A DNA stretch of 64,000 nucleotides from Treponema sp. (GTDB lineage: Bacteria; Spirochaetota; Spirochaetia; Treponematales; Treponemataceae). A program made the translations under genes and the position numbers. Location of the stretch: assembly GCA_017549025.1 (NCBI GenBank), contig JAFYWB010000046.1:33500-97499 (forward strand), written 5' to 3'. This document shows positions 9,089-19,018 of this stretch, piece by piece; the first letter of the stretch is position 1; the number at the start of each line of letters is the position of its first letter. The notes below the pieces were generated by a model that saw only the letters and a list, made by a program, of their open reading frames with translations, had not been told where the DNA came from and ran no database searches.

Positions 9089-9104
9089 TGTTTCACGTGA
9101 AACA
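9089..9104. promoter_or_regulatory. parS: parS site 3
   Basis: TGTTTCACGTGAAACA, a perfect consensus palindrome 61 bases from site 2. Three sites within 122 bases form a strong ParB nucleation cluster. Confidence 0.95.
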
Positions 9105-9105
9105 A

Positions 9106-9148
9106 AAAAATAGGGGCAAGTTCCAATGACACCTATGGAACCTGCCCC
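9106..9148 (-). terminator. gyrA terminator
   Basis: On the minus strand GGGGCA-x-GTTCC pairs with GGAAC-x-TGCCCC around a 12-base loop, followed by TATTTTTTTG: an intrinsic terminator just past the gyrA stop. It abuts parS site 3. Confidence 0.75.
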
Positions 9149-9198
9149 AGCCTGATGTAAAAGAATGAAGTCTATCCCCTCATAGACTGCACTCTTAC

Positions 9199-11649
9199 TT
9201 AATCTTCACTATCGTCACTAGCCACTCTATCAAGGCCAATAACAATATCTGGCGGATCGATATTAAATACCTTTACACCAGAAGCTGCTCTTCCCTGCTT
9301 TGCAACAGAATTTGCTGTAACACGAAGAGACTTTCCTTGACTAGTGATACAAACAATTTCATCAGAATCAGCCACATTAATGGCACCAATAATTTCACCA
9401 GTCTTTTCTGAAATACCATAAACTCTCTGGCCTCCAGTAGCTCTACCGTGGATGGAGAATTCCTCAAAGGCAACTCGCTTTCCAGAACCTTTTTCTGTCA
9501 AAAGCATCATATTCTCATTTTCCACAACACGGAGAGCAGCAGCAAGCTCATCACCTTGAGACAACTTCAAGCCAGTTACGCCACGACCAGCACGACCCAT
9601 AGGCCGCACAGAAGTTTCATTCATACGCAAAGCCTGTCCCTGACGAGAAATCAAAACAAGCTCATCATTACCAGTGGAAAGCAAGGCTGTTACCAGCTTA
9701 TCACCTTCATCAAGCTTGATGGCAATAATTCCTCTCGTTTTTGCATTGCTGAACTGGCTAGTTTGTACCTTCTTTACAACACCTGCAGCAGTGGCCATAA
9801 ATACATATTGATCGTCACTAAATTCTTTCAAGCCTACAACAGCCGTAATTTCCTCGTTGGGAGAAACTGTTAGTAAACCCTTAATATGGGCACCACGAGA
9901 AGCTCGGCCAGATTCTGGAATCTCGTGAACCTTGAGCCAGTAGCCCTTTCCCTCGTTAGTAATGAACATAATATAATCATGGGTAGAAGCAATAAAAATC
10001 TGATTGATAAAATCATCTTCCACCAGTTTGGCACTGTTACTTCCCTTTCCACCCTTACCCTGAGTTTTGTAGGCTGTAACAGGAAGCCGCTTGATATAAC
10101 CAAGATTTGAGATGAGAATTACCATCTCTTCTTCTTTTATCAAGTCTTCAATATTGATTTGCTCAACTTCGTCTGCCACAATGTCGGTACGTCGTTCATC
10201 GCCATACTTTTCTGCAAGCTCACGAGTTTCATCCTTGATGAGAGCCAAAATCTTTTCAGGATGAGCCAACAAGTCCTTAAGATGAAGGATAAGAGATTCT
10301 ATTTCCTCCAATTCCTTCCGTAAGTCTTGAATCTCCAAATTTGTAAGACGCTTAAGCTGCATGTCTACAATAGCCTGAGCTTGTACATCATCAAATTCAA
10401 ATCGTGCCATCAAGGCATTTTTTGCAGACTGAGTATCCCGTGAACCACGAATAATCTGAATTACTTCATCAATATTATCAATGGCTACAATCAAGGCACG
10501 CAGAATATGAGCTCGTTCTTCAGCCTTTCTCAAATCAAAGCGAGTACGTCGCGTAACTACATCCTGACGATGCTCCACAAAATACTGAATTAAGCTTTTG
10601 AGAGTAAGAACTTCGGGACGACCCTTTACCAAAGCAAGATTTATTACACCAAAGGAAGACTGCAATGCTGTCTTGGAAAAAAGCTGGTTCAAAACAACCT
10701 TTGCAATGGCCCCTCGTTTTAAGCCAATTACAATTCGGACATCATCACCAGCAGAACCATCGTTTACAGAATCGATTCCTTCGATAACTTTATCACGAGC
10801 AAGCTCACCAATGCGCTTACACAAATCATCGGTACGAACCTGATAAGGAATCTCCGTAAACACGATAGTTTCCTTACCCTTCTTGTCCACCTCAATAGTA
10901 AAGCGACCACGGATAAGAACCTTTCCCCTACCCGTTTTGTAAGCCTGACGAATTCCTTTTTTACCAAAGATAATTCCACCAGTGGGAAAGTCAGGGCCTT
11001 TTACAATGCCACAAAGTTCATCTATGGAAATGTCAGTGTTATCAATGTAAGCACAGATTGCAGAACAAACTTCCCGCAAATTGTGAGGAGGCATATTTGT
11101 TGCCATACCAACGGCAATACCACTAGATCCATTTGTCAAAAGGAAGGGAAACTTTCCTGGAAGAACAGTGGGTTCTTGACGAGTGTCATCAAAGTTGGGA
11201 ACAAAGTCTACAGTATCTTTCTTGATGTCGGCAACCATTTCTTCTGCAATGGTAGACATCTTAGACTCAGTATATCGGTAGGCAGCAGCGGGACTTCCGT
11301 CTATGCCACCAAAGTTTCCCTGCTTGTGAATGGGCATATATCGAATGGAAAAATACTGTCCCAAACGAACCAAGGCATCATACACAGAAGCATCTCCGTG
11401 AGGATGATACCGTCCCAACACATCACCAACAACAGTGGCACATTTACGAGTTTTTCCATTGTAGTGCAAGCCTTCCTCATTCATAGCGTAGAGAATACGC
11501 CGGTGAACAGGCTTAAGACCATCCCGAACATCAGGCAAGGCTCGGCTTACAATTACGGACATGGAATAGTCAATGTATGACTTTTTCATCTCCGATTCTA
11601 TGGAAACTGGAATCAGGGTTCCACCTTCTGGTGTCTGTATTTCTTCCAT
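9199..11649 (-). CDS. gyrA: DNA gyrase subunit A
   Basis: Breaks and rejoins DNA during negative supercoiling, as A2B2 with GyrB. Motifs: SVIVSRALPDVRDGLKPVHRR (split here only for length) at residues 31-51, the QRDR segment HPHGDASVYD (82-91), catalytic Tyr in AAYRYTE, and six beta-pinwheel blades in the C-terminal half with the GyrA box QGKGGKG. Residue 87 is Ala where E. coli has Ser83; Asp91 (E. coli Asp87) is kept. 816 residues is normal. It lies 29 bases downstream of gyrB and is probably co-transcribed. Confidence 0.97.
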   Translation of the reverse strand: MEEIQTPEGGTLIPVSIESEMKKSYIDYSMSVIVSRALPDVRDGLKPVHRRILYAMNEEGLHYNGKTRKCATVVGDVLGRYHPHGDASVYDALVRLGQYFSIRYMPIHKQGNFGGIDGSPAAAYRYTESKMSTIAEEMVADIKKDTVDFVPNFDDTRQEPTVLPGKFPFLLTNGSSGIAVGMATNMPPHNLREVCSAICAYIDNTDISIDELCGIVKGPDFPTGGIIFGKKGIRQAYKTGRGKVLIRGRFTIEVDKKGKETIVFTEIPYQVRTDDLCKRIGELARDKVIEGIDSVNDGSAGDDVRIVIGLKRGAIAKVVLNQLFSKTALQSSFGVINLALVKGRPEVLTLKSLIQYFVEHRQDVVTRRTRFDLRKAEERAHILRALIVAIDNIDEVIQIIRGSRDTQSAKNALMARFEFDDVQAQAIVDMQLKRLTNLEIQDLRKELEEIESLILHLKDLLAHPEKILALIKDETRELAEKYGDERRTDIVADEVEQINIEDLIKEEEMVILISNLGYIKRLPVTAYKTQGKGGKGSNSAKLVEDDFINQIFIASTHDYIMFITNEGKGYWLKVHEIPESGRASRGAHIKGLLTVSPNEEITAVVGLKEFSDDQYVFMATAAGVVKKVQTSQFSNAKTRGIIAIKLDEGDKLVTALLSTGNDELVLISRQGQALRMNETSVRPMGRAGRGVTGLKLSQGDELAAALRVVENENMMLLTEKGSGKRVAFEEFSIHGRATGGQRVYGISEKTGEIIGAINVADSDEIVCITSQGKSLRVTANSVAKQGRAASGVKVFNIDPPDIVIGLDRVASDDSED

Positions 11650-11678
11650 ACTTATTCCTTACAACAACTTACTTGGAC

Positions 11679-13595
<1,917 letters not shown>

Positions 13596-13673
13596 TTAAA
13601 AGCAAATAGCCATGAAATAATTAAAGATTTCTATAGAGAAGTGTCGTTTTCTATGAATAGTATTATATCTATA

Positions 13674-13703
13674 TTGCAGAAAAAAGTAAAGGTAGGTTAT
13701 AAT
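13674..13703 (+). promoter_or_regulatory. dnaA promoter, leaderless type
   Basis: TTGCAG, 18-base spacer and a perfect TATAAT, followed by six bases and the dnaA ATG. The expected transcription start is the A of the start codon. The promoter lies inside the N-terminal extension that a GTG at 13641 would give, which argues against that start. Confidence 0.6.
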
Positions 13704-13709
13704 ATCGGC

Positions 13710-15212
13710 ATGAATTCACCAGACTATACACCTTTTTGGGAAGAAACTTTACGACAAATCAAACAAAATTTAACAGAAAATGGAAGAGCAAACGATTTCG
13801 TCCTTTGGTTCAATATTAACTATGTTGATTCTCAAGAAGGTAAAATTATAGCTTCTGTGGCTTCTAATTATATTCGCAATGAGATGAAAAACAGAGGCTA
13901 TCTGGCCATGATTCAAGACACCTTCTATGAAATTTCTGGTCTAGATATGCAATTGGAAGTAACCATAAGAGACCGCAATGCAGAAAAACCACGTGATTCA
14001 ATCACTTCCCACGATGCTGCCCAAGATGTTCCTCTGAAAAGATTATTTCAGCAGAATACCCAAACTATGCCTCAACAGCATGATTTTAAACCTAAAGCTT
14101 CATTTACAGAGACAAGTTCTCAATATGAATATGGTGAAAAAATATTACAGGAAGAAATAGTACCTGCAAAGAAAATTCATCCAGAATTGTCAGAGCAATA
14201 TTCATTTGAAAACTTTATTTCTAGCGATGAAAATGCTTATGTCTATAACGCAGCTCTTGCTGTTTCAAAAAATCCTGGAACAGCCTACAATCCCCTGTTG
14301 ATTTATGGTGGAGTTGGACTTGGTAAAACCCACTTGATGAAGGCTATTGGTTACTCAATTTTTCAGTCTACAAACTTCAAGAACATAATCTACATCAGTG
14401 CAGAAAATTTCACCAATGAATTTACCCAGTCTATTCGTGACCGTTCCGAGAAAAAATTCAAAGATAAATATCGTAACGCAGATGTTCTTCTTATTGACGA
14501 CATCCACTTTTTTGAAGACAAGGATAAAACTCAAGAGGAACTTTTTCATACCTTTAATGCACTCTACGACAAGCAAAAGCAAATGGTCTTTACCTGTGAC
14601 CGTCCCGTTTCTGAGTTAAAGCAAATTACAGAGCGACTAAAATCTCGCTTTACCCGTGGAGTTAGTGCAGACATCCACATGCCCAAATATGAGGTTCGTT
14701 CTGCCATTATTCAGCACAAGCTTGAAAAACAAGATAAAAAGCTTTCTCCAGAAGTAATCGATTTGATTGCAAAAAGCATTCAATCAAATGTTCGTGACTT
14801 GGAAGCATGTTTGAACAGTATCATTCTTTACTCCGACATCACTGGTGGAAATCTTTCCCTTTCCCAAGCAAAAGATATTATTTCAAAGATGTTTGCCCAA
14901 GATACAACACAAATTACTGCTGAAATAATCCAGCGTGTTGTAGCAGATTACTTTAACGTTTCTTACACTGATATAAAAGGAAAGAAACGTCACAAAAATA
15001 TAGCTTTTGCCCGTCACATTGCAGTGTATCTTATTCACGAACTAACGGAGCTTTCTTCTACAGAAATTGGACACGAATTTAGCGGACGAGATCACACCAC
15101 TATAATGCATTCCTGTGAAGTCATTACCAAGCAGCTTCAGATTGATGAGAGTCTTAACGATACCCTTTCAATAATTAAAAAAGACATAAGGGAATATAAA
15201 AAGAATAGTTAG
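13710..15212 (+). CDS. dnaA: chromosomal replication initiator protein DnaA
   Basis: Binds DnaA boxes and opens oriC. Domain I starts PFWEETLRQI; a variable domain II follows (about 105-160); the AAA+ domain has Walker A GGVGLGKTH and Walker B VLLIDDIHFF with an Arg-finger region; domain IV has the DnaA-box-reading signature GRDHTTIMHS. 500 residues from the chosen ATG. In-frame GTG and ATG codons upstream would add 23 or 19 residues but run through the promoter. dnaN follows after the likely origin. Confidence 0.96.
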   Translation: MNSPDYTPFWEETLRQIKQNLTENGRANDFVLWFNINYVDSQEGKIIASVASNYIRNEMKNRGYLAMIQDTFYEISGLDMQLEVTIRDRNAEKPRDSITSHDAAQDVPLKRLFQQNTQTMPQQHDFKPKASFTETSSQYEYGEKILQEEIVPAKKIHPELSEQYSFENFISSDENAYVYNAALAVSKNPGTAYNPLLIYGGVGLGKTHLMKAIGYSIFQSTNFKNIIYISAENFTNEFTQSIRDRSEKKFKDKYRNADVLLIDDIHFFEDKDKTQEELFHTFNALYDKQKQMVFTCDRPVSELKQITERLKSRFTRGVSADIHMPKYEVRSAIIQHKLEKQDKKLSPEVIDLIAKSIQSNVRDLEACLNSIILYSDITGGNLSLSQAKDIISKMFAQDTTQITAEIIQRVVADYFNVSYTDIKGKKRHKNIAFARHIAVYLIHELTELSSTEIGHEFSGRDHTTIMHSCEVITKQLQIDESLNDTLSIIKKDIREYKKNS

Positions 15213-15431
15213 ACAAACTTGTTAATAATATGCTAGTATACTGTGGAAAACTTGAGAGCCTTCTTTTATTTGTGGAAACTGTGGAAAATAAATAAAAAGA
15301 AGCGCTCAGTTATTATAATTCTATCTTGTTATATTATTATGACTTAGATAGTTTATTCTGTTTTCCACAAGCCTTATTATTACTATTATGAATTTATATA
15401 AATTTATAATAATACAAAAGAGGAGAACTAT
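15213..15431. other. oriC: candidate chromosomal replication origin (oriC)
   Basis: A 219-base AT-rich gap between dnaA and dnaN with four copies of the DnaA-box-like TGTGGAAA(A/C): 15242-15250, 15271-15279, 15280-15288 (adjacent, same direction) and inverted TTTTCCACA at 15361-15369. These differ from the E. coli box TTATCCACA at one or two positions. Long A/T stretches at 15300-15350 and 15380-15415 could serve as the unwinding element. The dnaN promoter and its AGAGGAGAA ribosome site must also lie here. Confidence 0.7.
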
Positions 15432-16538
15432 ATGAGATTTACCTTTGATAGAGATGCAATGATTAAGGAAATTGCCATTGCACAAGAAATCATCTCCACA
15501 AAGAATGCCATGTCCATTCTTTCAAATATCCTTTTGATTGCAGAAAATAATACCTTGTACATCAAGGCAACTGACATAAAAGTAAATTTTGAAACAAAGC
15601 TTCCAGTTGTGATTGATGAAGAAGGAAGCACTACAATCTTTTGTGATAAATTCATGAGTATTTTGTCCAGCCTTCCTTCTGGTGAAATTGAATTCATCCA
15701 GAACGATATCAAGGTTACAATTAAGCCCATGACAAAGAAGGTTAAGTTTGAGCTTAAAAGCATGGCCAGCGATAAATTCCCAGAATTTACTTCCACAGAA
15801 AATGTGCCCTTCTTTGAAGTACCTGCAGATCAGCTGAAGCAGATGATTGAACAGACAATTTTTGCTATTTCTGATGATGAAACACGCTATTTCTTGACTG
15901 GTGTTCTCTTTGAAAAGAAAGGTGATAATTTAAACATGGTTGCTACTGATGGCCCACGTTTGGCCTTTGTTTCAAAGCCTATTTGTCAGGGAGTTGCAGA
16001 CTTTGATTCAGTAATTGTTCCACCAAAAATTCTTACTATGATTTTGAAACGAGCTCCATCCGAAGGTATGATTTCCATGGCCATTGTAGAACGAACAATC
16101 TACGTTAAGTTTGGAAACTATAACTTCTCCTCGGTTTTGATTGACGGACAGTATCCAAACTACAGCCGTGTAATTCCAGAAAATCAGAAGTTCAACTTTG
16201 AACTGGAAAAATCAGACTTCATGGAAGCAATTAAACGTGTTACCTTGCTGGTTGACCAAAAGATTCGTCGTATTTATCTTGAAATTTCACCTGGTATGCT
16301 GGTGATTACTTCACAAGAATCTAATATTGGTGTGGCTCGTGAAGAAGTTCCTTGTCGCTATGATGGTGATACCGTAACTATTGCCATGGATTATACTCGT
16401 ATTGAGGAACCATTGAAGGTAATGGACGCAGATAGAGTTCGGTTTGAGTTTACTGAGGTAATGAGACCTGTAACAGTAAAGCCTGCTACAGAAGCGGATT
16501 ACTTCCACGTTATCATGCCCATGCAGATGATGGGGTAA
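15432..16538 (+). CDS. dnaN: DNA polymerase III subunit beta (sliding clamp)
   Basis: Ring-shaped processivity clamp of the replicative polymerase. 368 residues fold as three clamp domains. The C-terminus HVIMPMQM and the internal FLLxGVLFE-like segment (YFLTGVLFE), followed by ATDGPRLAF, are diagnostic. AGAGGAGAACT precedes the ATG. recF starts six bases after the stop. Confidence 0.96.
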   Translation: MRFTFDRDAMIKEIAIAQEIISTKNAMSILSNILLIAENNTLYIKATDIKVNFETKLPVVIDEEGSTTIFCDKFMSILSSLPSGEIEFIQNDIKVTIKPMTKKVKFELKSMASDKFPEFTSTENVPFFEVPADQLKQMIEQTIFAISDDETRYFLTGVLFEKKGDNLNMVATDGPRLAFVSKPICQGVADFDSVIVPPKILTMILKRAPSEGMISMAIVERTIYVKFGNYNFSSVLIDGQYPNYSRVIPENQKFNFELEKSDFMEAIKRVTLLVDQKIRRIYLEISPGMLVITSQESNIGVAREEVPCRYDGDTVTIAMDYTRIEEPLKVMDADRVRFEFTEVMRPVTVKPATEADYFHVIMPMQMMG

Positions 16539-16544
16539 GGATAG

Positions 16545-17633
16545 GTGCCTTTCCTAAACCTGTCTTGCACTAATTTTAGAAATCTTCAGAATACAACAAT
16601 AGACCTTCTGGCAAAGGAGGTCTATTTTGTTGGTGAAAATGGTCAAGGCAAGACAAATCTTTTAGAATCATTATATTATTCAGCCTATGGTTCCTCCTTT
16701 AGAACACATACAGAGCAAGAAATTGTAAAAGAAGGTGAAACAGCTTTTAGTGTTCGAACCATGTTCAAGGATGATAATGATTCCGTCACTTCAATTCACT
16801 CAGAATTTCAAAAAGGACGAAAAAAAATCCTCAAAAACCATAAAAAGATTGCAGATAGAAAAGAACTGGTAAATACTATTCCCTGCGTGTTATTTTGTCA
16901 TGATGACTTGGATTTTGCCGTGGGAGAGCCTGAACGACGAAGATTTTTTATAGACCAGTCTCTTTCTATGTATGATGTTCTTTACATTGATGAAATGCGA
17001 GCCTATAAAAAAATTCTCAAGAACAGAAATTTGGTCATAAAAAATAAGGATTATCAAATGCTGGATATGTATGACCAACAGCTGGCACAAAGAGGAATTT
17101 TCATTCAGGACAAACGAAAAAAAATGATTTTTAAGTTCAACACTATTTTTACTCGTTTGTATCAACAGGTTTCTGGTATTGAAAATGTTTCCATTTTGTA
17201 TGAACCCTCTTGGAAGGAAGTTGATAACATGACTCCATCTTATGAGCAGGTTATGGAAATTCTTCTTTCAAAGAGAAACGTAGATTTTGTTATGGAAACT
17301 ACCATGTCTGGTCCCCATCGTGATAGAATTCGTTTTATGAAGGATGGAAAACCTTTTATACCAACTGCATCTACAGGTCAACGGCGACTTATTTCTTTGT
17401 TGCTGCGGGCGGCTCAAGCAGTTCATTATTCAGAAGTTACGGGAAGAAAACCAGTTTTACTTATGGACGATGTGCTTTTGGAACTGGATCCAGACAAACG
17501 ACAGAAATTTACCTCCGTCTTGCCGCCCTATAATCAACTTTTTTGTACCTTTCTCCCAGGAGAACCCTATGAACGATACAAAACTCCCAACACAAAGGTG
17601 TATTTTGTAGAGGCAGGTTCTGTCCATGGATAA
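16545..17633 (+). CDS. recF: DNA replication and repair protein RecF
   Basis: SMC-like ATPase that helps load RecA at gaps. Starts with GTG after AAGGAT. Walker A GENGQGKTN (about 30-38), the ABC-type signature region STGQRRLISLLLR, and Walker B PVLLMDDVLLELD near the C-terminus. 362 residues is normal. The last 8 bases overlap the DUF721 gene, indicating one operon. Confidence 0.95.
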   Translation: MPFLNLSCTNFRNLQNTTIDLLAKEVYFVGENGQGKTNLLESLYYSAYGSSFRTHTEQEIVKEGETAFSVRTMFKDDNDSVTSIHSEFQKGRKKILKNHKKIADRKELVNTIPCVLFCHDDLDFAVGEPERRRFFIDQSLSMYDVLYIDEMRAYKKILKNRNLVIKNKDYQMLDMYDQQLAQRGIFIQDKRKKMIFKFNTIFTRLYQQVSGIENVSILYEPSWKEVDNMTPSYEQVMEILLSKRNVDFVMETTMSGPHRDRIRFMKDGKPFIPTASTGQRRLISLLLRAAQAVHYSEVTGRKPVLLMDDVLLELDPDKRQKFTSVLPPYNQLFCTFLPGEPYERYKTPNTKVYFVEAGSVHG

Positions 17634-18162
17634 GATTTATTCCAATTCAGATATTATAACGTCAGTGTTGGAAGGAATTCTTTCTGATGCTAATAAAAAA
17701 AAGATGGAAGAAAGTTCACTTTTCATTTCCAAGTGGAAAAAAGTTGTTACTTCGGTAAAAAGTGTTGTAAATCCTGATTGTGGAAATACCATGTATGCTC
17801 ACAGTCAGATTATAGACGTTAAGGACGGAACTATTCTTCTGCAGGTGGATCATCCAGGGTTTATCCAGCTTTTTGAAACCCACAAAAAATATATTTTGCG
17901 GGGACTTGAAATGCATGTTCCTCAGATAAAAATCAAAAATATGTCCTACGTTTTGAATAAGAAAAACGACTACAATACCCAGCGGGAAATGACAAAGGAA
18001 GAAGTAAGAAAAAAACTTGAAGAACAGTATCCAGAAGAAAAAATGTCAGAAATCAATAGTGAACAGCAAAATTTTAGTCAGCACAGGAATTTTCCTCCAG
18101 AATTGGAAGCTATCTTTTCCAGAATGAGAGAATCAATATTGACTAATGATAAAAAAATATGA
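17626..18162 (+). CDS. DUF721 (DciA-like) protein
   Basis: Small DUF721 protein. In bacteria lacking DnaC/DnaI-type loaders, DUF721 (DciA) proteins act on the replicative helicase, so a role in initiation is plausible here, next to dnaA-dnaN-recF. The conserved fold runs from about residue 10 to 110 (SLFISKWKKVV, then ILLQVDHPGFIQLFETHKKYIL and IKIKNMSYVL). The C-terminal 60 residues are charged and look flexible. Translationally coupled to recF by an 8-base overlap. Confidence 0.8.
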   Translation: MDKIYSNSDIITSVLEGILSDANKKKMEESSLFISKWKKVVTSVKSVVNPDCGNTMYAHSQIIDVKDGTILLQVDHPGFIQLFETHKKYILRGLEMHVPQIKIKNMSYVLNKKNDYNTQREMTKEEVRKKLEEQYPEEKMSEINSEQQNFSQHRNFPPELEAIFSRMRESILTNDKKI

Positions 18163-18238
18163 TATTGTTCTTAAACTTATCGTGTATATCCAAGGGTTTA
18201 TTATATTTTAGCCCTTACCAATAAAGGAGACGTGTTCA

Positions 18239-18394
18239 ATGAAACGGACATACCAGCCCAGTAGAGTAAAGAGAAACAGAAAATTCGGTTTCCGTGCCCG
18301 CATGAAGACCCGTGGTGGTCGTTTGGTTCTCAAGCGCCGCCGAGCAAAGGGACGCTACAAGCTTACTGTTTCTGATGAGAAGAAGCCTTACTAA
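18239..18394 (+). CDS. rpmH: 50S ribosomal protein L34
   Basis: 51-residue basic protein: [20 protein letters not shown], then [19 protein letters not shown] and a short acidic-basic tail. This is the universal L34 pattern, with about seven extra C-terminal residues ([10 protein letters not shown]). AAAGGAG lies a few bases upstream. It begins the run rpmH-rnpA-yidD-yidC-jag. Confidence 0.97.
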   Translation: MKRTYQPSRVKRNRKFGFRARMKTRGGRLVLKRRRAKGRYKLTVSDEKKPY

Positions 18395-18408
18395 GAATTA
18401 GTTAGGTT

Positions 18409-18771
18409 ATGGGAACAGACTTGATGAGGACGGGAACTTTTACCCGCCATGAGCGTGTTAAAAAGTACTCAGACATTCAAAATCTGTTTAAAAAGGGGAA
18501 ACGGGTAAGTGTTCATGGGGCAAAGCTATTTTATTTGCCCAATGATGCAAATATAAATCGTATTGCATTTACCCTACCCCGTGGTTATGGTAACGCTGTG
18601 GAAAGAAACCGTTCCAAGCGCCTTAGCCGCGAAGCCTATCGTTATTTCAAAGCATTCCTGAACACTGGATATGATATGGTTCTCTTAGTATATCCAGGAA
18701 ATGATACGTTCCCTACACGGTGTGCACAAATCCGCAATTTATGCCTCAAAGCTGGAATAATTTCGGTATGA
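18409..18771 (+). CDS. rnpA: ribonuclease P protein component
   Basis: Protein subunit of RNase P, which trims tRNA 5' ends. The family signature is [26 protein letters not shown] (here quoted in parts: [11 protein letters not shown] is the RNR motif). Around 120 residues is normal. The first ATG has only a weak ribosome site; a second ATG five codons in ([11 protein letters not shown]) is an equally good start. The stop overlaps the yidD start as ATGA. Confidence 0.92.
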   Translation: MGTDLMRTGTFTRHERVKKYSDIQNLFKKGKRVSVHGAKLFYLPNDANINRIAFTLPRGYGNAVERNRSKRLSREAYRYFKAFLNTGYDMVLLVYPGNDTFPTRCAQIRNLCLKAGIISV

Positions 18772-18989
18772 AAAAACTTCTGGTTCGATTTTTGTGTGTA
18801 CTCATTCGTTTTTATCAAATCTGTATTTCACCACTTTTTCCTCCAAGCTGTAGATTCTATCCTACCTGTTCGTCTTATGCCTTGGAGGCAATTCAAAGAC
18901 ATGGCCCTTTTAAAGGGTTTTATCTGGCAGTTAAACGTATATTAAGGTGTAACCCTTTCTGCAAGGGAGGATACGATCCTGTTCCATAG
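18768..18989 (+). CDS. yidD: membrane protein insertion efficiency factor YidD
   Basis: 73-residue membrane-associated protein that assists YidC-dependent insertion. Motifs [19 protein letters not shown] and a closing [13 protein letters not shown] are diagnostic. The start is fixed by the ATGA overlap with rnpA and the MKKLLVRF opening. Confidence 0.93.
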   Translation: MKKLLVRFLCVLIRFYQICISPLFPPSCRFYPTCSSYALEAIQRHGPFKGFYLAVKRILRCNPFCKGGYDPVP

Positions 18990-19018
18990 GTTTATACTGC
19001 CCTAGGAGTTTTATCTTT

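Noticed and set aside
13641..13709. N-terminal extension of DnaA from a GTG at 13641
   Set aside because: The extension spans a good promoter (TATAAT) and shows no DnaA domain I similarity; the ATG at 13710 fits.
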